Positions 1-10,234 of a DNA stretch of 64,000 nucleotides are shown here, piece after piece (the first letter of the stretch is position 1; every line of letters starts with the position of its first letter). Origin of the DNA: Cricetomys ansorgei (Eukaryota > Chordata > Mammalia > Rodentia > Nesomyidae); NCBI GenBank assembly GCA_026225945.1, contig JAMJFZ010000711.1, forward strand, positions 4,527,501 through 4,591,500, written 5' to 3'. The notes below the pieces were generated by a model. That model was not told where the DNA came from. It saw only the letters and a program-made list of their open reading frames with translations, and did no database searches. The translations under genes were made by a program, and so were the position numbers.

Positions 1-435
1 CAACATTAAGTTGGCCTTCTATCATAGAGTAAAAGCCAAAACCTTGATTCATCTAGACCCGATGATAATTTACATATAAAATGGCAGAGTGCTGCATATA
101 TTCTCACTCTAGTATTCTCATTGTTGGGACCAGCTATGTGTAACCCATGTTCCTCTGTAGCTTCAAGGGGAAAATCTAGGATTTCTTAATATAGAGGTAC
201 TTGAAAACATAGGAACGGCATATCACTGAATGTTTAAGTGGAGCCTGAGACTAATAGAAGCAAGAAGGGAGAAGTGATGGTTACTAGAAAATACTTGAGT
301 TTCTTCTGAAGCTGAGATTTCTCTCCAACAAATGACATGACCAGGATGTTTCCCTGACCGTAAACCCGAGGACACGATTGGTGGAGTAGCCATGCAACTT
401 GCACAAGTATTTCAAATGATGTTTCTACACATGCC
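1..435. other. single-copy non-coding DNA, nothing recognised
   Basis: AT-rich sequence with no repeat family I can name, no simple repeat and no open frame worth calling. It may be intron or intergenic DNA. Confidence 0.5.
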
Positions 436-560
436 TACAAATAGTGGGTTCTGAGTTAGGGACAAAAAGGATTGTGTGACATAGCCCTTGCTCACAAGAG
501 GCTTAAACTCCAGTAGAAAATCAAAGGCCTATAAACAAACAGTACAGTGTTGGAGATGGT
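436..560 (-). mobile_element. L2 LINE 3'-end fragment, antisense
   Basis: The + strand has the degenerate order typical of an inverted L2 3' end: a stretch ending in a 'gggaca' equivalent, then 'agcccttgctcacaagaggc' (compare 'ccctgccctcaaggagct'), then 'taaacaaacagtacagt'. Strongly diverged, so an old mammalian element. MIR is the alternative. Confidence 0.5.
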
Positions 561-1295
561 CGGAGAGGAGTCTGTGCAGTGGGGTGAAAGGAAAGACGTG
601 GAATTAGGAAAAGAAAGCAGACATTTTCCGAAGTATTCTGCTTTCTTCTCCAAATGAAATCATCTCCCTAACTCTCAGTGTTCAGGTTTCTGACTGAAAA
701 CTGGGTATAACCAAGTATCTTGGGGTCTGTTGTAAAGATCAGTTGGAAAGGACTGACAACAGCTCATGATACTCAAGTACAATAAGATGTTCATGTTAAA
801 ACAAAATACCTCTTGAGATCCACAGAGGATGGCTGTGTGGCCACCCAGAATACACAGATGTCCAGTTCTGCAGATGCTCAGGTTGGTTGCTTCTAGAAAT
901 AACAGTGTTTTCAAGTTGATAGAGGCAGTCTCAGTAATGTGATTTTGTCAAAGCATAACCCACGTGTGTTAAACATTCAACTGGACGTGTGTAGAAAATA
1001 TTGTCGTCTGTGAAATAATCGCTATCTGGTGGATCTGAGGATGCCTAGGCCAAAATGCCAAGAGCTCAAGAGAAATTTCAGCGTTCAAACTCAATCCCCG
1101 AGGGCAAGAGTTATAACTGTGGTTTTCAACAGTAAATTAACTGATCCTTTTCAGGGGACTCCTAAATTGATCGCTGGTAATAGGTGAACTTGTATCCAGT
1201 TGTTTTACAATTGGTACCTCACCTTTTCAAGTGATAAGGTATTAATGTTAGAGACGCTAGTCTGCTGCAGGGCTTAGGTGACGGTCACTGCTGTC
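561..1295. other. single-copy non-coding DNA
   Basis: No repeat family, simple repeat or coding signal seen. A 79-codon frame on the minus strand (675-914) has no recognisable motif and looks like chance. Confidence 0.45.
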
Positions 1296-1440
1296 TCCTG
1301 GAAGTGGAGTGGCTCTAGTGTTTGAATCCCACCTCTGTTGCTTATCCTCATTGTCCTTTGTACATATTACTTGATCTCTAGTAGTTCCACTTTATCTCGG
1401 AAGTGGGCACAACGCCTGTCACATAGAGTTAGACAATTAT
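1296..1440 (+). mobile_element. MIR SINE fragment
   Basis: Follows the MIR order: 'gtttgaatcccacctctg' (tRNA-like B-box region), a degenerate core around 'tacttgatctctagtag', then the 3' part 'cacaacgcctgtcacatag'. Highly diverged CORE-SINE that predates the rodent radiation. Confidence 0.65.
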
Positions 1441-1627
1441 TACGATAGATAATAGGAAAAAGTGTGACAAGCTTCAGTAAATTGTCTGCTCACAACAGTT
1501 TCCTCTTATCCTCTGTATCTTTTCTCGCTATTTGCTGTATGTATCAGCCTTCATCCCTTTTCTGTTCTTTGATATTCCTTCCCATTATATGTCCCTCCTC
1601 ATCTCCCTTCCTTCCATCCTTCTTTCT

Positions 1628-1729
1628 GACTGAGTCCTGCTACTCAGCCCAGGCCAGTCTCAAATTCTAGATTCTCCTGTCTTACCCTCCTGAGTGCTGA
1701 GATTATAAGTGTGTACCACCATGTCCGGA
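1628..1729 (-). mobile_element. old B1-family SINE, partial
   Basis: Reverse complement of the left part of B1 (7SL-derived): 'cagcccaggccagtctcaaa' and 'cctgagtgctgagattataa' then 'gtgtaccaccatgtccgg'. Divergence suggests an old B1/PB1 copy. The A-rich tail side is lost. Confidence 0.85.
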
Positions 1730-1734
1730 TGATT

Positions 1735-3834
1735 TCTTGTTCTTAATCTCACAGGATATTAAGCTGTTAGGTTTTTTTATTTATATAGTTCCTTTTCTGT
1801 TTCTGACACTTAAACAACCATTTATGTTGTTAAGAAAGTACTTAGGAAACAATTGCTTTGAGTATGTCACCCTTGGAAAAATATGCCCCATTGTTGTGCT
1901 GTTGAACTACAAGTGCATTTTCAAGCCCACCCCAGCAACCTTTGATATTGGAAAGATGAACCATCTGCCCAAAGCCCGCCTGAAAGATGCCTGTACCTGA
2001 GCCAAGCATCCCTTCATCCTCACACTTCTGTGAGTACTGGTAACATGCCCTGGTCAGAAAACAGTGATCTCAAGTCTCCTGGGATACCAGCCGTTGATGA
2101 GATGGGTTCAGAATTTCAGATGGTATGAGCACCTTAGCATAATGAGAGTTTTTGAAACCATGTCTTGGGTTGGGTTTGTTTGGATTTTTTTCTCTTTCTA
2201 CTTTTAAAATTGTATTTACTAGTGTATTTCAAAATCACCACTGAAACGTAATGAACAAAACTGAAATACCTAAATTCTGCAAATATATTCCTGTGCTATT
2301 CTCTGAGTTGCCAAATAGCCCGATGCTCTAGAGCCTTCTGCTGTCTGGTTTCTTCCACCCTTTCGTTCTCTCTTGCAGCTACAGTGTGAGGATGTGAGTG
2401 CTGCGTTTCATTATTTTTTTCTTCCTTCTTCAAAAAACCTTCTCATCCCCATCGCCAGGTATTTTCCCCCCCGGTGTTCCTTCCACTCCTCTGGAAGTCC
2501 AACTCACTTACAGACCTTTCCCATTCTTCTAATTTCTGATTATCTCTGCCCTTTCTGAATACTTCAACTTAAATTGGTTTTCTCTGTGTCTCCACTGAGG
2601 AACAGTGTGCTTTACAGGAGAACTTTGGAATGCAATAACGAAACATCTAGGTTATGACTGTTCTGTGAGGATGAGAGCAAAGAGCTCTCATGGACTGTAG
2701 TCTTTATCTGCGAGATGATAGTTAAGGGTTTAGATGTGTAGTTTGTTTTCTTAATTTTGAAATTAATATGGGAAAATATGAAACTGTTTTGTAAATGGTA
2801 TGGTAATCTATTATATCCAGTTATATCCCCCTTTTATAGGTTAATTCAGTTTCCAATCAAATGTTTAATGAACAAAATTATTTTTAAAATAATAAACATT
2901 TTTACTTTCCACGTAAATCTGAAAGTGTGTATATTCTCTGATGGAGCCACAGCCTTCACTTCCGATCAGACGTTCACTAGACCTCAATTCCCTTTTAACG
3001 GCACACTCTTATTCTGGAATGCAGCTGGCTTTTCCCAACCCTTTCTGTTTTGATAAGATCCTGTGACAATTCCCACAGGGACAAGTATATGAACCCAGCA
3101 TCACACAATCTGGTTAAATTCACCATTACTGCTATGGATATGTGCCAACCATGGCACCCTGACCAAGAACAGCAGCAGAGACACAACTCCTACAAGTAAG
3201 AATGCCAGGTTGTGCACTGGAGCACCTCACACTGAGAATCCCGCCTGTATCTCTGGAAGGAACTTGAACTTTGATGATCTTAAAACGCTCCCACCATGGT
3301 GGTTTCTTCTGCTGGCTTGAACATAAAGCAATGCTTCCTGGAAACCCTCACACAAAGGCTGGCAATGGAAAGGCCCTCTAGATATGGTATTTGCATGGTG
3401 ACCTTCACTTTAATGGCAATTATATTTTTCTGCCTGTAACTTCGTTCACAAGTCTAAAAGGTGGGAGCTGGGTACTTGTCTTGGCCACACACAGATATTA
3501 GTCAGATCAAGGTGTCAAGTACAGTTCCTTCAGAATAAGTAGAGATTTTCCCAGGAAACTGTCAGGACGCCCACAGGGTGAGCTTGATCTGCTCCACAAT
3601 GCCTGCTGCATGGTGACAGTCAGATGACTCACAATGTTATCCATTTACCTGGGAAGACCTCCTTCTGTAGCAAGTGAGGCCACAGAGGTACCAAACTGAG
3701 GAACCTGGGGCTGGTCACCTAAGTATCAGCAGTGTGGCGCCTCTGCTGAACAGAGAGGCTGTAGCACCCATAGACCCTGGCTCACACAAAGGCTTCCAAG
3801 TGATTGTCTGGCCATTGGGTTGCTATATTCTTTT

Positions 3835-3838
<4 letters not shown>
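1735..3838. other. long single-copy stretch
   Basis: No interspersed repeat recognised over about 2.1 kb. It holds an AT-rich block (about 2755-2920) and a pyrimidine tract ending in an acceptor-like CAG near 2380, but no matching exon or donor. Nothing coding is supported. Confidence 0.5.
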
Positions 3839-3840
<2 letters not shown>

Positions 3841-3895
<55 letters not shown>

Positions 3896-4165
3896 GCCAG
3901 AGAACAAACTTGGTTGTTAATCTCCGGATGCTGCCCACCCCATACTTTAAGTCTTAGCCTCTCATTGGCCTGGACAATTGGACTGGTTGGCCCAAGTCCC
4001 AGGATCCTGCAGTTTCTGTCTTACCAGCCTTCCCATTGCAGTAATTACTAGCATGTGCTACCACACCCAGCTTTTTTAAAACGAGCTCTTGGGAGACCGA
4101 ACCCAGACTCCATGTTTGCACAGCATGTACTTTTCCAACGAACCTCTCACCCCAGGGCTGATGAG
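3841..4165 (-). mobile_element. B4A SINE with (TG)n tail
   Basis: A perfect 53-bp TG tract (3841-3893) is the inverted CA-rich tail. It is followed by inverted B4A body motifs: 'ggccagagaacaaacttgg', 'ctctcattggcctgga', 'tgtgctaccacacccagc', and a degenerate tRNA-derived head near 4080-4165. B4 is a rodent fusion of ID-like and B1-like parts, so the microsatellite is of SINE origin. Confidence 0.9.
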
Positions 4166-4900
4166 TAGTCCTACTTTTTGTCGAGTCTTCCACATGTACT
4201 CAAAACAAGAAAGAATATCTATGTAGTTAATTTTGAATTTCGTACAGAATTTTGAGTGCACAGTAAAAGAAAAAAAATGTGGGGGTGACTGTTGAGGATC
4301 TGACATTACAGTCAGGGAAGCTCATGGGATGTACGGCAAGTGGCCTATTCTAAGCATCACTCCTTGTATTCATAAAAAGAGAATAATAGAATGCAGGAGA
4401 TAGTCCATGTTAATTACTAAAGACTGGGAACACAGTTATTTGTTTCTGTAACTGGCAGCCGTGTTTATTAGTACTACAAATGATAGTTCCTACAATTTAA
4501 GACTTTATCATCTAATATTACCTATTGGGGCTTATTTTGGTTTTGTTTATATTATTGGGGTACATTTTTGTCTTATTTTTGGAATATATTGATATAAAAT
4601 GATTCTACATACTCTCAGATTTCTGTCACTACTGAAACATACATAGGAAACTTAAAAGATTAAGCTGTGTGTCCTGTGTCCCAATATTTACACAGTGTGC
4701 TTATGCCACTTAGACGTTTCAATCATTCCATCCACAACTGCAAACAGAAGCATGTTATATAAGCTATGCATTGCATTAGTCTCTGACTGCCTTTTCTCTC
4801 CATTCAATGCCCTTAATCTGTGTTCCTAAAATTTACCTGTTTTGATGTACTATCTATGTTATAGCAAAATTATCAGCTCTATGTGTCTTTGGGAGGGGGG
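4166..4900. other. single-copy AT-rich DNA
   Basis: No repeat family recognised. Contains a short G run (about 4893-4900) immediately before the next SINE. Confidence 0.45.
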
Positions 4901-4902
4901 GG

Positions 4903-5099
4903 AATGTGAATATTATGTGTTCTACACATGTCTATGCACCACATACATGCAGTGCCCACACAGGCCAGAAGAGGGTGTCGTGTTCTTTAGACCTAGAGTT
5001 ATAGACAGTTGTGAGCTATGATATGGGTGCTGGGAATTGAACCCAGATCCTCTGGAACTGCAACTGGTGCTCTTAACTGCTGAGCCACCTCTTGGGCCC
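4903..5099 (-). mobile_element. B3 SINE
   Basis: Inverted B3, a tRNA-derived rodent SINE of the B2 superfamily. Visible are 'gttatagacagttgtgagct', 'tgctgggaattgaacccaga' (inverted B box) and 'ctcttaactgctgagccacc' (inverted A-box head). The 3' part contains 'aggccagaagagggtgtcg'. Confidence 0.95.
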
Positions 5100-5299
5100 T
5101 ATATATCTTCTTGAACAAATGAAGTGTATTTTGTGAGCATATGTTAATTCACTGTTGATTGTCCTTGTGTCAAACTGTTCATGACACAGCATCTTCTCTC
5201 ATCACAAGCTCCATTTTCCTCTTTAATACTTCCTTGCAAATGCTTTATAAAATGCCAAACAGAGATTAGCAAGGTAAGTAGGACTAGAATATGGGCAGT

Positions 5300-5676
5300 G
5301 TCTTGGTGACTTTTCTATTTCTCTGATAAAATACCATAACCAAGGCAATGTATAAAAAGAAGGTTTATTTTAGACTTAGAATCATATGGTTAAGAGTCCA
5401 TTATCATCACGGCCAGGAAATGTGGCCCCAGGCACACATGGTGGCTGGAGCATGAGCTGAGAGCTTATACCTCAAACCACAAAAGCAGAGAGAGTACACT
5501 GAATGAAAAACAAACAAACAAACAAAAAACTTAAAACCCATATCCAGTAACAGTCTTCCTCCAGCAAGGTCATACCTACTAAACCTACTGAAACAGTATC
5601 ACCAACTGGGTACCAAGTATTTAGATTCCCAACCATCTGGGGCGGGGTCGGGGGGTGCATATTAAAGCTACTGTAA
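5300..5676 (-). mobile_element. rodent L1 3'-end-type repeat (Lx-like; class not certain)
   Basis: Starts 'ttggtgacttttctatttct' then 'taccataaccaaggcaatgt', includes 'agctgagagcttatacctca' and ends near 'gtaccaagtatttagattcc'. This is the order of an abundant rodent repeat whose sense (minus) strand ends in an AATAAA-like signal. I take it as an L1/Lx 3' UTR; a MaLR-type LTR is the alternative. Has an internal CAAA-rich run near 5510-5530. Confidence 0.72.
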
Positions 5677-5679
5677 ACA

Positions 5680-6192
5680 CAAAAAAGGCAAAAGTAGAAA
5701 ACCCTTGAGGCAAAGCTAGCCTAATTTTCAGTCTGTTCAGTGGTTGTCTCCTTAGCTTAGAATCTTCTCTCTCTTGATAGGTAGCTAAGACAGTTAGATA
5801 TCATCTTTGCTTTCCAAGTGTTTTATGGGAAATCCAATCTAAGTACAGCTTCTGAAGACCTGTGCATAAGTAGTTAATTGAAGAGTCAGGGTTCGCCTTC
5901 GAAAGCCGAGGCTAAGACAATTACATAACTGAATGTTCTTTGCTGAGAACAAAACCTACAGATGCTCAAAAGCTAAATTAAACTCCCGACTTACCTCTTA
6001 GTCACTAAGCATCATGGGTAGTCTGAATAATATTACTAACATCAGGGTAATAATTTTAATGATGCCCAATGAAACACTGATCTTCATCTTCTAGCCAGTG
6101 GGATTTAAAAGTCTGCCCAATTAATTGGCCAGAAAACGCTAGCTGTGGTTGAGCTGAACTTTACAATGTGGTTTGGTGCTTAATGAGCCATC

Positions 6193-6195
<3 letters not shown>
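5680..6195. other. single-copy DNA
   Basis: No repeat recognised. It ends at the A29 tract at 6198. A SINE body 5' of that tract was looked for and not seen. Confidence 0.45.

Positions 6196-6197
<2 letters not shown>

Positions 6198-6226
<29 letters not shown>
6198..6226. repeat. (A)29 tract
   Basis: Uninterrupted run of 29 A residues. It may be the tail of an element too decayed to recognise, or an independent mononucleotide repeat. Confidence 0.99.
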
Positions 6227-6228
<2 letters not shown>

Positions 6229-6389
6229 TTCTTTTTTAAATTTGACCCTAGACACTCTGGCTTGAAACTTTTTTTCCTTTTAGGAAGATTAATTATTGAT
6301 AAAGAATCACATGATCTATATTAGGGTGGCGGGGTAGGAGAAGCAAATGAACGATACTGCATAGGAAGGGAAGGGAAGCAATATGACTG

Positions 6390-6590
6390 AGTATACACCA
6401 CATGCCAAGCATTTGGCTGTTTTTCCAATAAGTCACTGGGAGAAGGACAGAGTAATGACACTAGCAGTCTCGTACTATAACCACGCAAAGGAGACCTTGA
6501 TGGAAAGTCCAGGTTTACTCAGCTAGCATGTGGCAGAGCTGTAGAGAGTCCTGCTGCACTTCAAAACTTATGTCCACTGATCCCAGATAG
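6390..6590 (-). mobile_element. MIR SINE, antisense, diverged
   Basis: Order on + is that of inverted MIR: 'cacatgccaagcatttggct' (compare 'tatgtgccaggcactgtgct'), then 'ctcagctagcatgtggcaga' (compare 'cacagctagtaagtggcaga'). The centre is poorly preserved. Confidence 0.62.
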
Positions 6591-6609
6591 CCCTGGACAC
6601 TGACCTTCA

Positions 6610-6690
6610 GTGGCTCCATTTTCCTAGTTTCTCATCCTATCAAATGATGGTGCCAAAATAGATCCTTAAGTCTTCAAATTTTAAGGTTAT
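6610..6690 (+). mobile_element. possible MIR/MIR3 fragment
   Basis: 'ccattttcctagtttctcat' followed by 'caaatgatggtgccaaaata' resembles the MIR-type 'cctcagtttcctcatctgta' core. Short and weak. Confidence 0.35.
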
Positions 6691-7004
6691 ATTGTAGTAC
6701 TATTAAGTGCCTTGAGGAAATACATAATTCCACAATAAGAACAAAAGATATTGCAAATTTAGATTATCAAAAACAAGGGACATTTACACTTGTGCCTCAC
6801 CAGCAGGCAGGCCATAAGCCTCTGCCCAGAAAAAAGATGTTTCTGGGGTCCCTATGTAGCCTCTGTAAAGAACATCCAATAAATGTAATTAACTTATAAT
6901 TTTTATAACCTAATAGTATAAGTTAACTTATAAATTGTATAACTTATAGTTTTTTTTAATAAACGTGTTCACATTGAGAACAAAAGATTTTTTCCTTTGA
7001 TTTT

Positions 7005-7099
7005 TGTAACTCTGGCTGCCCTGGAACTCACTCTCAGAGATCTTCCTCTGCCTCATAAGTGTTGGGAGTGAATACATGTGCCACAACCACACAGCCCTA
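7005..7099 (-). mobile_element. B1 SINE, partial
   Basis: Inverted B1: 'ctggctgccctggaactcac', a deletion of the middle, then 'cctcataagtgttgggagtg' and a decayed 5' end. Immediately followed by a second SINE. Confidence 0.85.
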
Positions 7100-7112
7100 T
7101 ATTTTTAAACTT

Positions 7113-7298
7113 TTAATCATGTGTATGTCTTTGTCTCTGTGAGTAAGTATGCGCAGGTGTTTGAGGAAGCCTAAAGTCTTAGATCTTCTGAAGCTGAAGC
7201 TGTTGGGAGCCAACCAACCTGAGGTCCGGGAATCAAACATGGATTCTCTGCATAATTAGTGTGTGCTTTTAGCTAATGTATTATCTCTTCAGCCCTCA
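7113..7298 (-). mobile_element. B3/B2-type SINE, diverged
   Basis: Inverted tRNA-derived SINE: 'gtcttagatcttctgaagct', a degenerate B-box region 'gtccgggaatcaaacatgga', and a head ending 'attatctcttcagccct'. Forms a tandem SINE pair with the B1 fragment before it. Confidence 0.82.
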
Positions 7299-7393
7299 CA
7301 AAGGGTATTTAATTTAGTGATGCATAAAGCCAAGTATTACAAGAAATTTATGATCAGATTATATTGAAAATGAACTCCAGAGACCTGGTCTTG

Positions 7394-7397
<4 letters not shown>

Positions 7398-7444
<47 letters not shown>
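7398..7444. repeat. (TG)23 microsatellite
   Basis: Perfect TG repeat of 47 bp with no SINE body recognised on either side. Long perfect dinucleotide tracts like this are usually length-polymorphic. Confidence 0.97.
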
Positions 7445-7451
<7 letters not shown>

Positions 7452-7619
7452 TGGGAGGTGGAGTTGTCACACCTTCATAGTACATAGTCATTTCTTCATT
7501 TCTTCATCGGTCTCCATTCCCTATCAGATGTTAGTGAGTGATTTAAAATGTATTCGTTGGTTCTCAGCATACAGGCTACTGAAGCCTACCTAAAGCAAAT
7601 ATGGCTCACTGGTTCATTT

Positions 7620-7685
7620 AATATTCACAGATAGTTATCGAGCATCAGCTAGGTTCCAGCTGTAATCTTTTCATTAGGTGCTTTA
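7620..7685 (-). mobile_element. possible L2 3'-end fragment
   Basis: 'tagttatcgagcatcagcta' and 'aggttccagctgtaatcttt' have the feel of an inverted L2 3' end ('gagcacctactatgtgcc' type). Weak. Confidence 0.35.
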
Positions 7686-7774
7686 ACATGCCACAGTGGA
7701 CATTCCAAAGGTGTTTGCACCTAGCTTTGAATACGGTGTAACTACTAAGACCATAGAGTTTCCAATAATGAAGT

Positions 7775-7965
7775 AATAGCTAGTGCTTATCACATCTTCT
7801 ACGAGCCAGATAGTAATAATGAATGTTTTAACATTACAAATAATTTTCACGACAGTCGCTGATAGAGTACAATTAACATCACTCCTTTTTGCAAACAATA
7901 AACTCACATTTTCGAAACATTAGTGCATAATTTGTTCAAGGTCATATATAGAGTAGGCCAGGCAT
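7775..7965 (-). mobile_element. MIR SINE, antisense
   Basis: Inverted MIR order is visible: 'attttcacgacagtcgctga' (compare 'cctcacaacaaccctatgag'), 'gcaaacaataaactcacatt' and 'aatttgttcaaggtcatata' (compare 'aacttgcccaaggtcacaca'). Confidence 0.7.
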
Positions 7966-8159
7966 CCTGATGTAAAACTAACATTCTTTTCCAACATTCT
8001 CTGCCTTCTGGAAACTTCCATTTATTAAGGAACAAAGATTGATTGAACCATGTGTTGGGTGCTCAGCTATAAATGATTAGATGGTGATGTTTCTTACTGT
8101 CAGGACCCAATCCACTTGAAGTGGATTCCTCATCCCTTGAAGGAAGATACTATTCTCAA

Positions 8160-8268
8160 AAGCAGTTAGCACTTGTCAAATGCTACTCAATGCTAGATAT
8201 TGGGTGTATAAAGCACTTTCTGCCTTCTAGAGTTATATTCTGGTCAGAAACAGATGCAAAACCAGGAA
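8160..8268 (-). mobile_element. L2 3'-end fragment, antisense
   Basis: 'aatgctagatattgggtgta' then 'gagttatattctggtcagaa' matches the order of inverted L2 ('gcactgggga' then 'agcttacattctagtggg'). Confidence 0.5.
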
Positions 8269-8440
8269 ATCCTAAGAATAAGAGATCCCTATTTGTGACT
8301 TCATATAGGAAACATTTGGACACAAACAGTTTGGCAGCCAGAACTTCAGCCCCATCTTCTATCTGCCTTTTAAGGAAAAATCTCAGGCACATCACTAGAT
8401 GCTAAAGAAACTATTTTACTGAAAACTGAAGAGACAAAAA

Positions 8441-8641
8441 AAGTGTGCTAGCAGTGGTAGCACACGCTTTTAAAAAAATCCCAGCACTCGGGAGGCAGAG
8501 GCAGGCGGGTCTCTGTGAGTTTGAGGCCAGCCTGGTCTACAGAGTGAGTTTCAGGACAGCCAGAGTTACCACAGAGAAACCTTGTCTTGAAAAACAAAAA
8601 CAAAAACAAACAAAAACAAACAAACGACAACAAAAAAAAAT
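8441..8641 (+). mobile_element. B1 SINE, near full length
   Basis: 7SL-derived rodent SINE: 'atcccagcactcgggaggca', 'gaggccagcctggtctacag', 'gagtttcaggacagccagag', 'gaaaccttgtcttgaaaa', then an A-rich CAAA-type tail to 8641. Low divergence, so a comparatively young copy. Confidence 0.98.
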
Positions 8642-8644
8642 AGA

Positions 8645-9508
8645 AGCGAAAATGTGATCCATGTCACATAGTTGGCTTTGAGGATTAAATGATAAAGTAT
8701 ATGTATATAATCTACATAAATTTGTGACTCCACGAGTGTGACCCAGTAAAAGTTAGTGTGCTCCCATGTGCCTTAGGGATCTTAACTATGGTGTCATCTC
8801 TCACATTCAGCCTTATGTTTTTGTATTTTTGGTTTTTTTTTTTTTATTTTTTTCTGTCAAACTACGTCAAGACATTGCTGCAGCAACCAGCTTCGTGTAG
8901 GTCTCACTAGACGCCATCTGCTTCAGCTGCCACACCTGTAGCTCCTCTCTACCCAAGAGTTCACTCACCACCTTGGTATGCACAAACTGGAAGTACAAGG
9001 TAGTTGGCTCCCTGTGTGGCAACTCTTCTAATTATCAGGGAGGGGATAGGACTGAAGGATAGAAGCGTTGTGGCTCTCCACCTCATCCCTTGAATAGGAA
9101 ATTCTGAATCACATTACGTATATACCTCAGAGGTCCCAGGGGGAATGAGTCCCAGGTGCCCACAGCAATACACAGCTGCTGGTACATCTTACCTTGTGTT
9201 TTCCTCTCTCCTTCCTTGATTGTGCTTCTTCATGCCTGCCTGATACCGCAGCTCAGAATAGCCTATCGCATGCAAATAGTTGAATAACTCACTGTCGGCC
9301 TTTCAGCCAAGCTCTGCTCTCCAGAGGACTGTGGAAGTGGAGTTAGGGCAGGGAAGGCTGATGATGGGAGCTCTGCAGTCTGGGAAGCGGCTCTAGAGCG
9401 TTGCCACCGCACACACTGCATTCTTTCAGGACATCCTTGCCAAGTGCTCACCCAGCCACTGCTTCAACACGTCCGGTGACAGGAATGTACTCTCCCTCGT
9501 ACTAGTTG
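8645..9508. other. single-copy DNA with a T-rich block
   Basis: T-rich run at about 8820-8856, then sequence with no repeat I recognise. 8880-9490 is somewhat richer in G+C than its surroundings. No exon signal is convincing. Confidence 0.45.
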
Positions 9509-9509
9509 C

Positions 9510-9592
9510 AAGAGCTTCTATATCCTTGGTGCCCAGAGTAACGCCTGACAAGTAATAGAGGATTAGATATTTTTGAATGACTTGTAAACGAC
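9510..9592 (+). mobile_element. L2/MIR 3'-end fragment
   Basis: 'ggtgcccagagtaacgcctg' then 'tatttttgaatgacttg' parallels the L2 3' end (compare 'cagtgcctggcacatagtag' and 'aatatttgttgaatgaatg'). Confidence 0.5.
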
Positions 9593-10167
9593 AATTTTGT
9601 TGGCTTTTTAAAATGGTTAAAAATTATGTTAGTTTATACAATGGCTGCAAATCTGTCTTCCTTTGCCTTTGAAGCATCAGACATAAATTTTTAAGAACCT
9701 TACATACGTTCTCATAAGCTTTTGAGTCTTATTTTTTTCCCACAAGGACTTCATTGCCAGGAGACCTATAAATCTTTTAATTGCGTGTTTTAGAAAATAA
9801 GCTAATGGGAATAAATAGGAGCCGTGAATTCTACCTTATTTAATTGTCATAGGATCTTCCTTCTCAGATTTCATCATATTAAAAAGGAGATAGTGTCTTC
9901 TATAAATGACAGGGGGTTACACCCATGAAATCTTTGCAACGTGCTTGCCTAAACAAAACCTGCACAATGACACCACTGGTCGACACCCATTACGGATGTG
10001 AGAAGTCTCACAAGGCCTCACCCCTAGATAAAGAGCTATAAACAATGACTACTAAGAGAGAGAGCATCGTCTTCTCCAGGGATGAGCCCCTTGCTAGTTT
10101 ATCCAATCCCAAGTGGTCATCCCAAAACACATATGCATGTGAACAACACTTAATCGACTCAGTAGGC

Positions 10168-10169
<2 letters not shown>

Positions 10170-10203
<34 letters not shown>

Positions 10204-10230
10204 TGTGTGTCTGTGTGTCTGTGTGTGTGT
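10170..10230. repeat. (TG)n microsatellite with TGTC interruptions
   Basis: About 32 bp of perfect TG followed by three TCTG-type interruptions within the 61-bp tract. Interruptions of this kind usually slow slippage. Confidence 0.95.
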
Positions 10231-10234
10231 ACAA

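Noticed and set aside
2340..2420. Pyrimidine tract and CAG near 2380 as a splice acceptor of a hidden exon
   Set aside because: No downstream donor within a plausible distance and no open frame across the putative exon.
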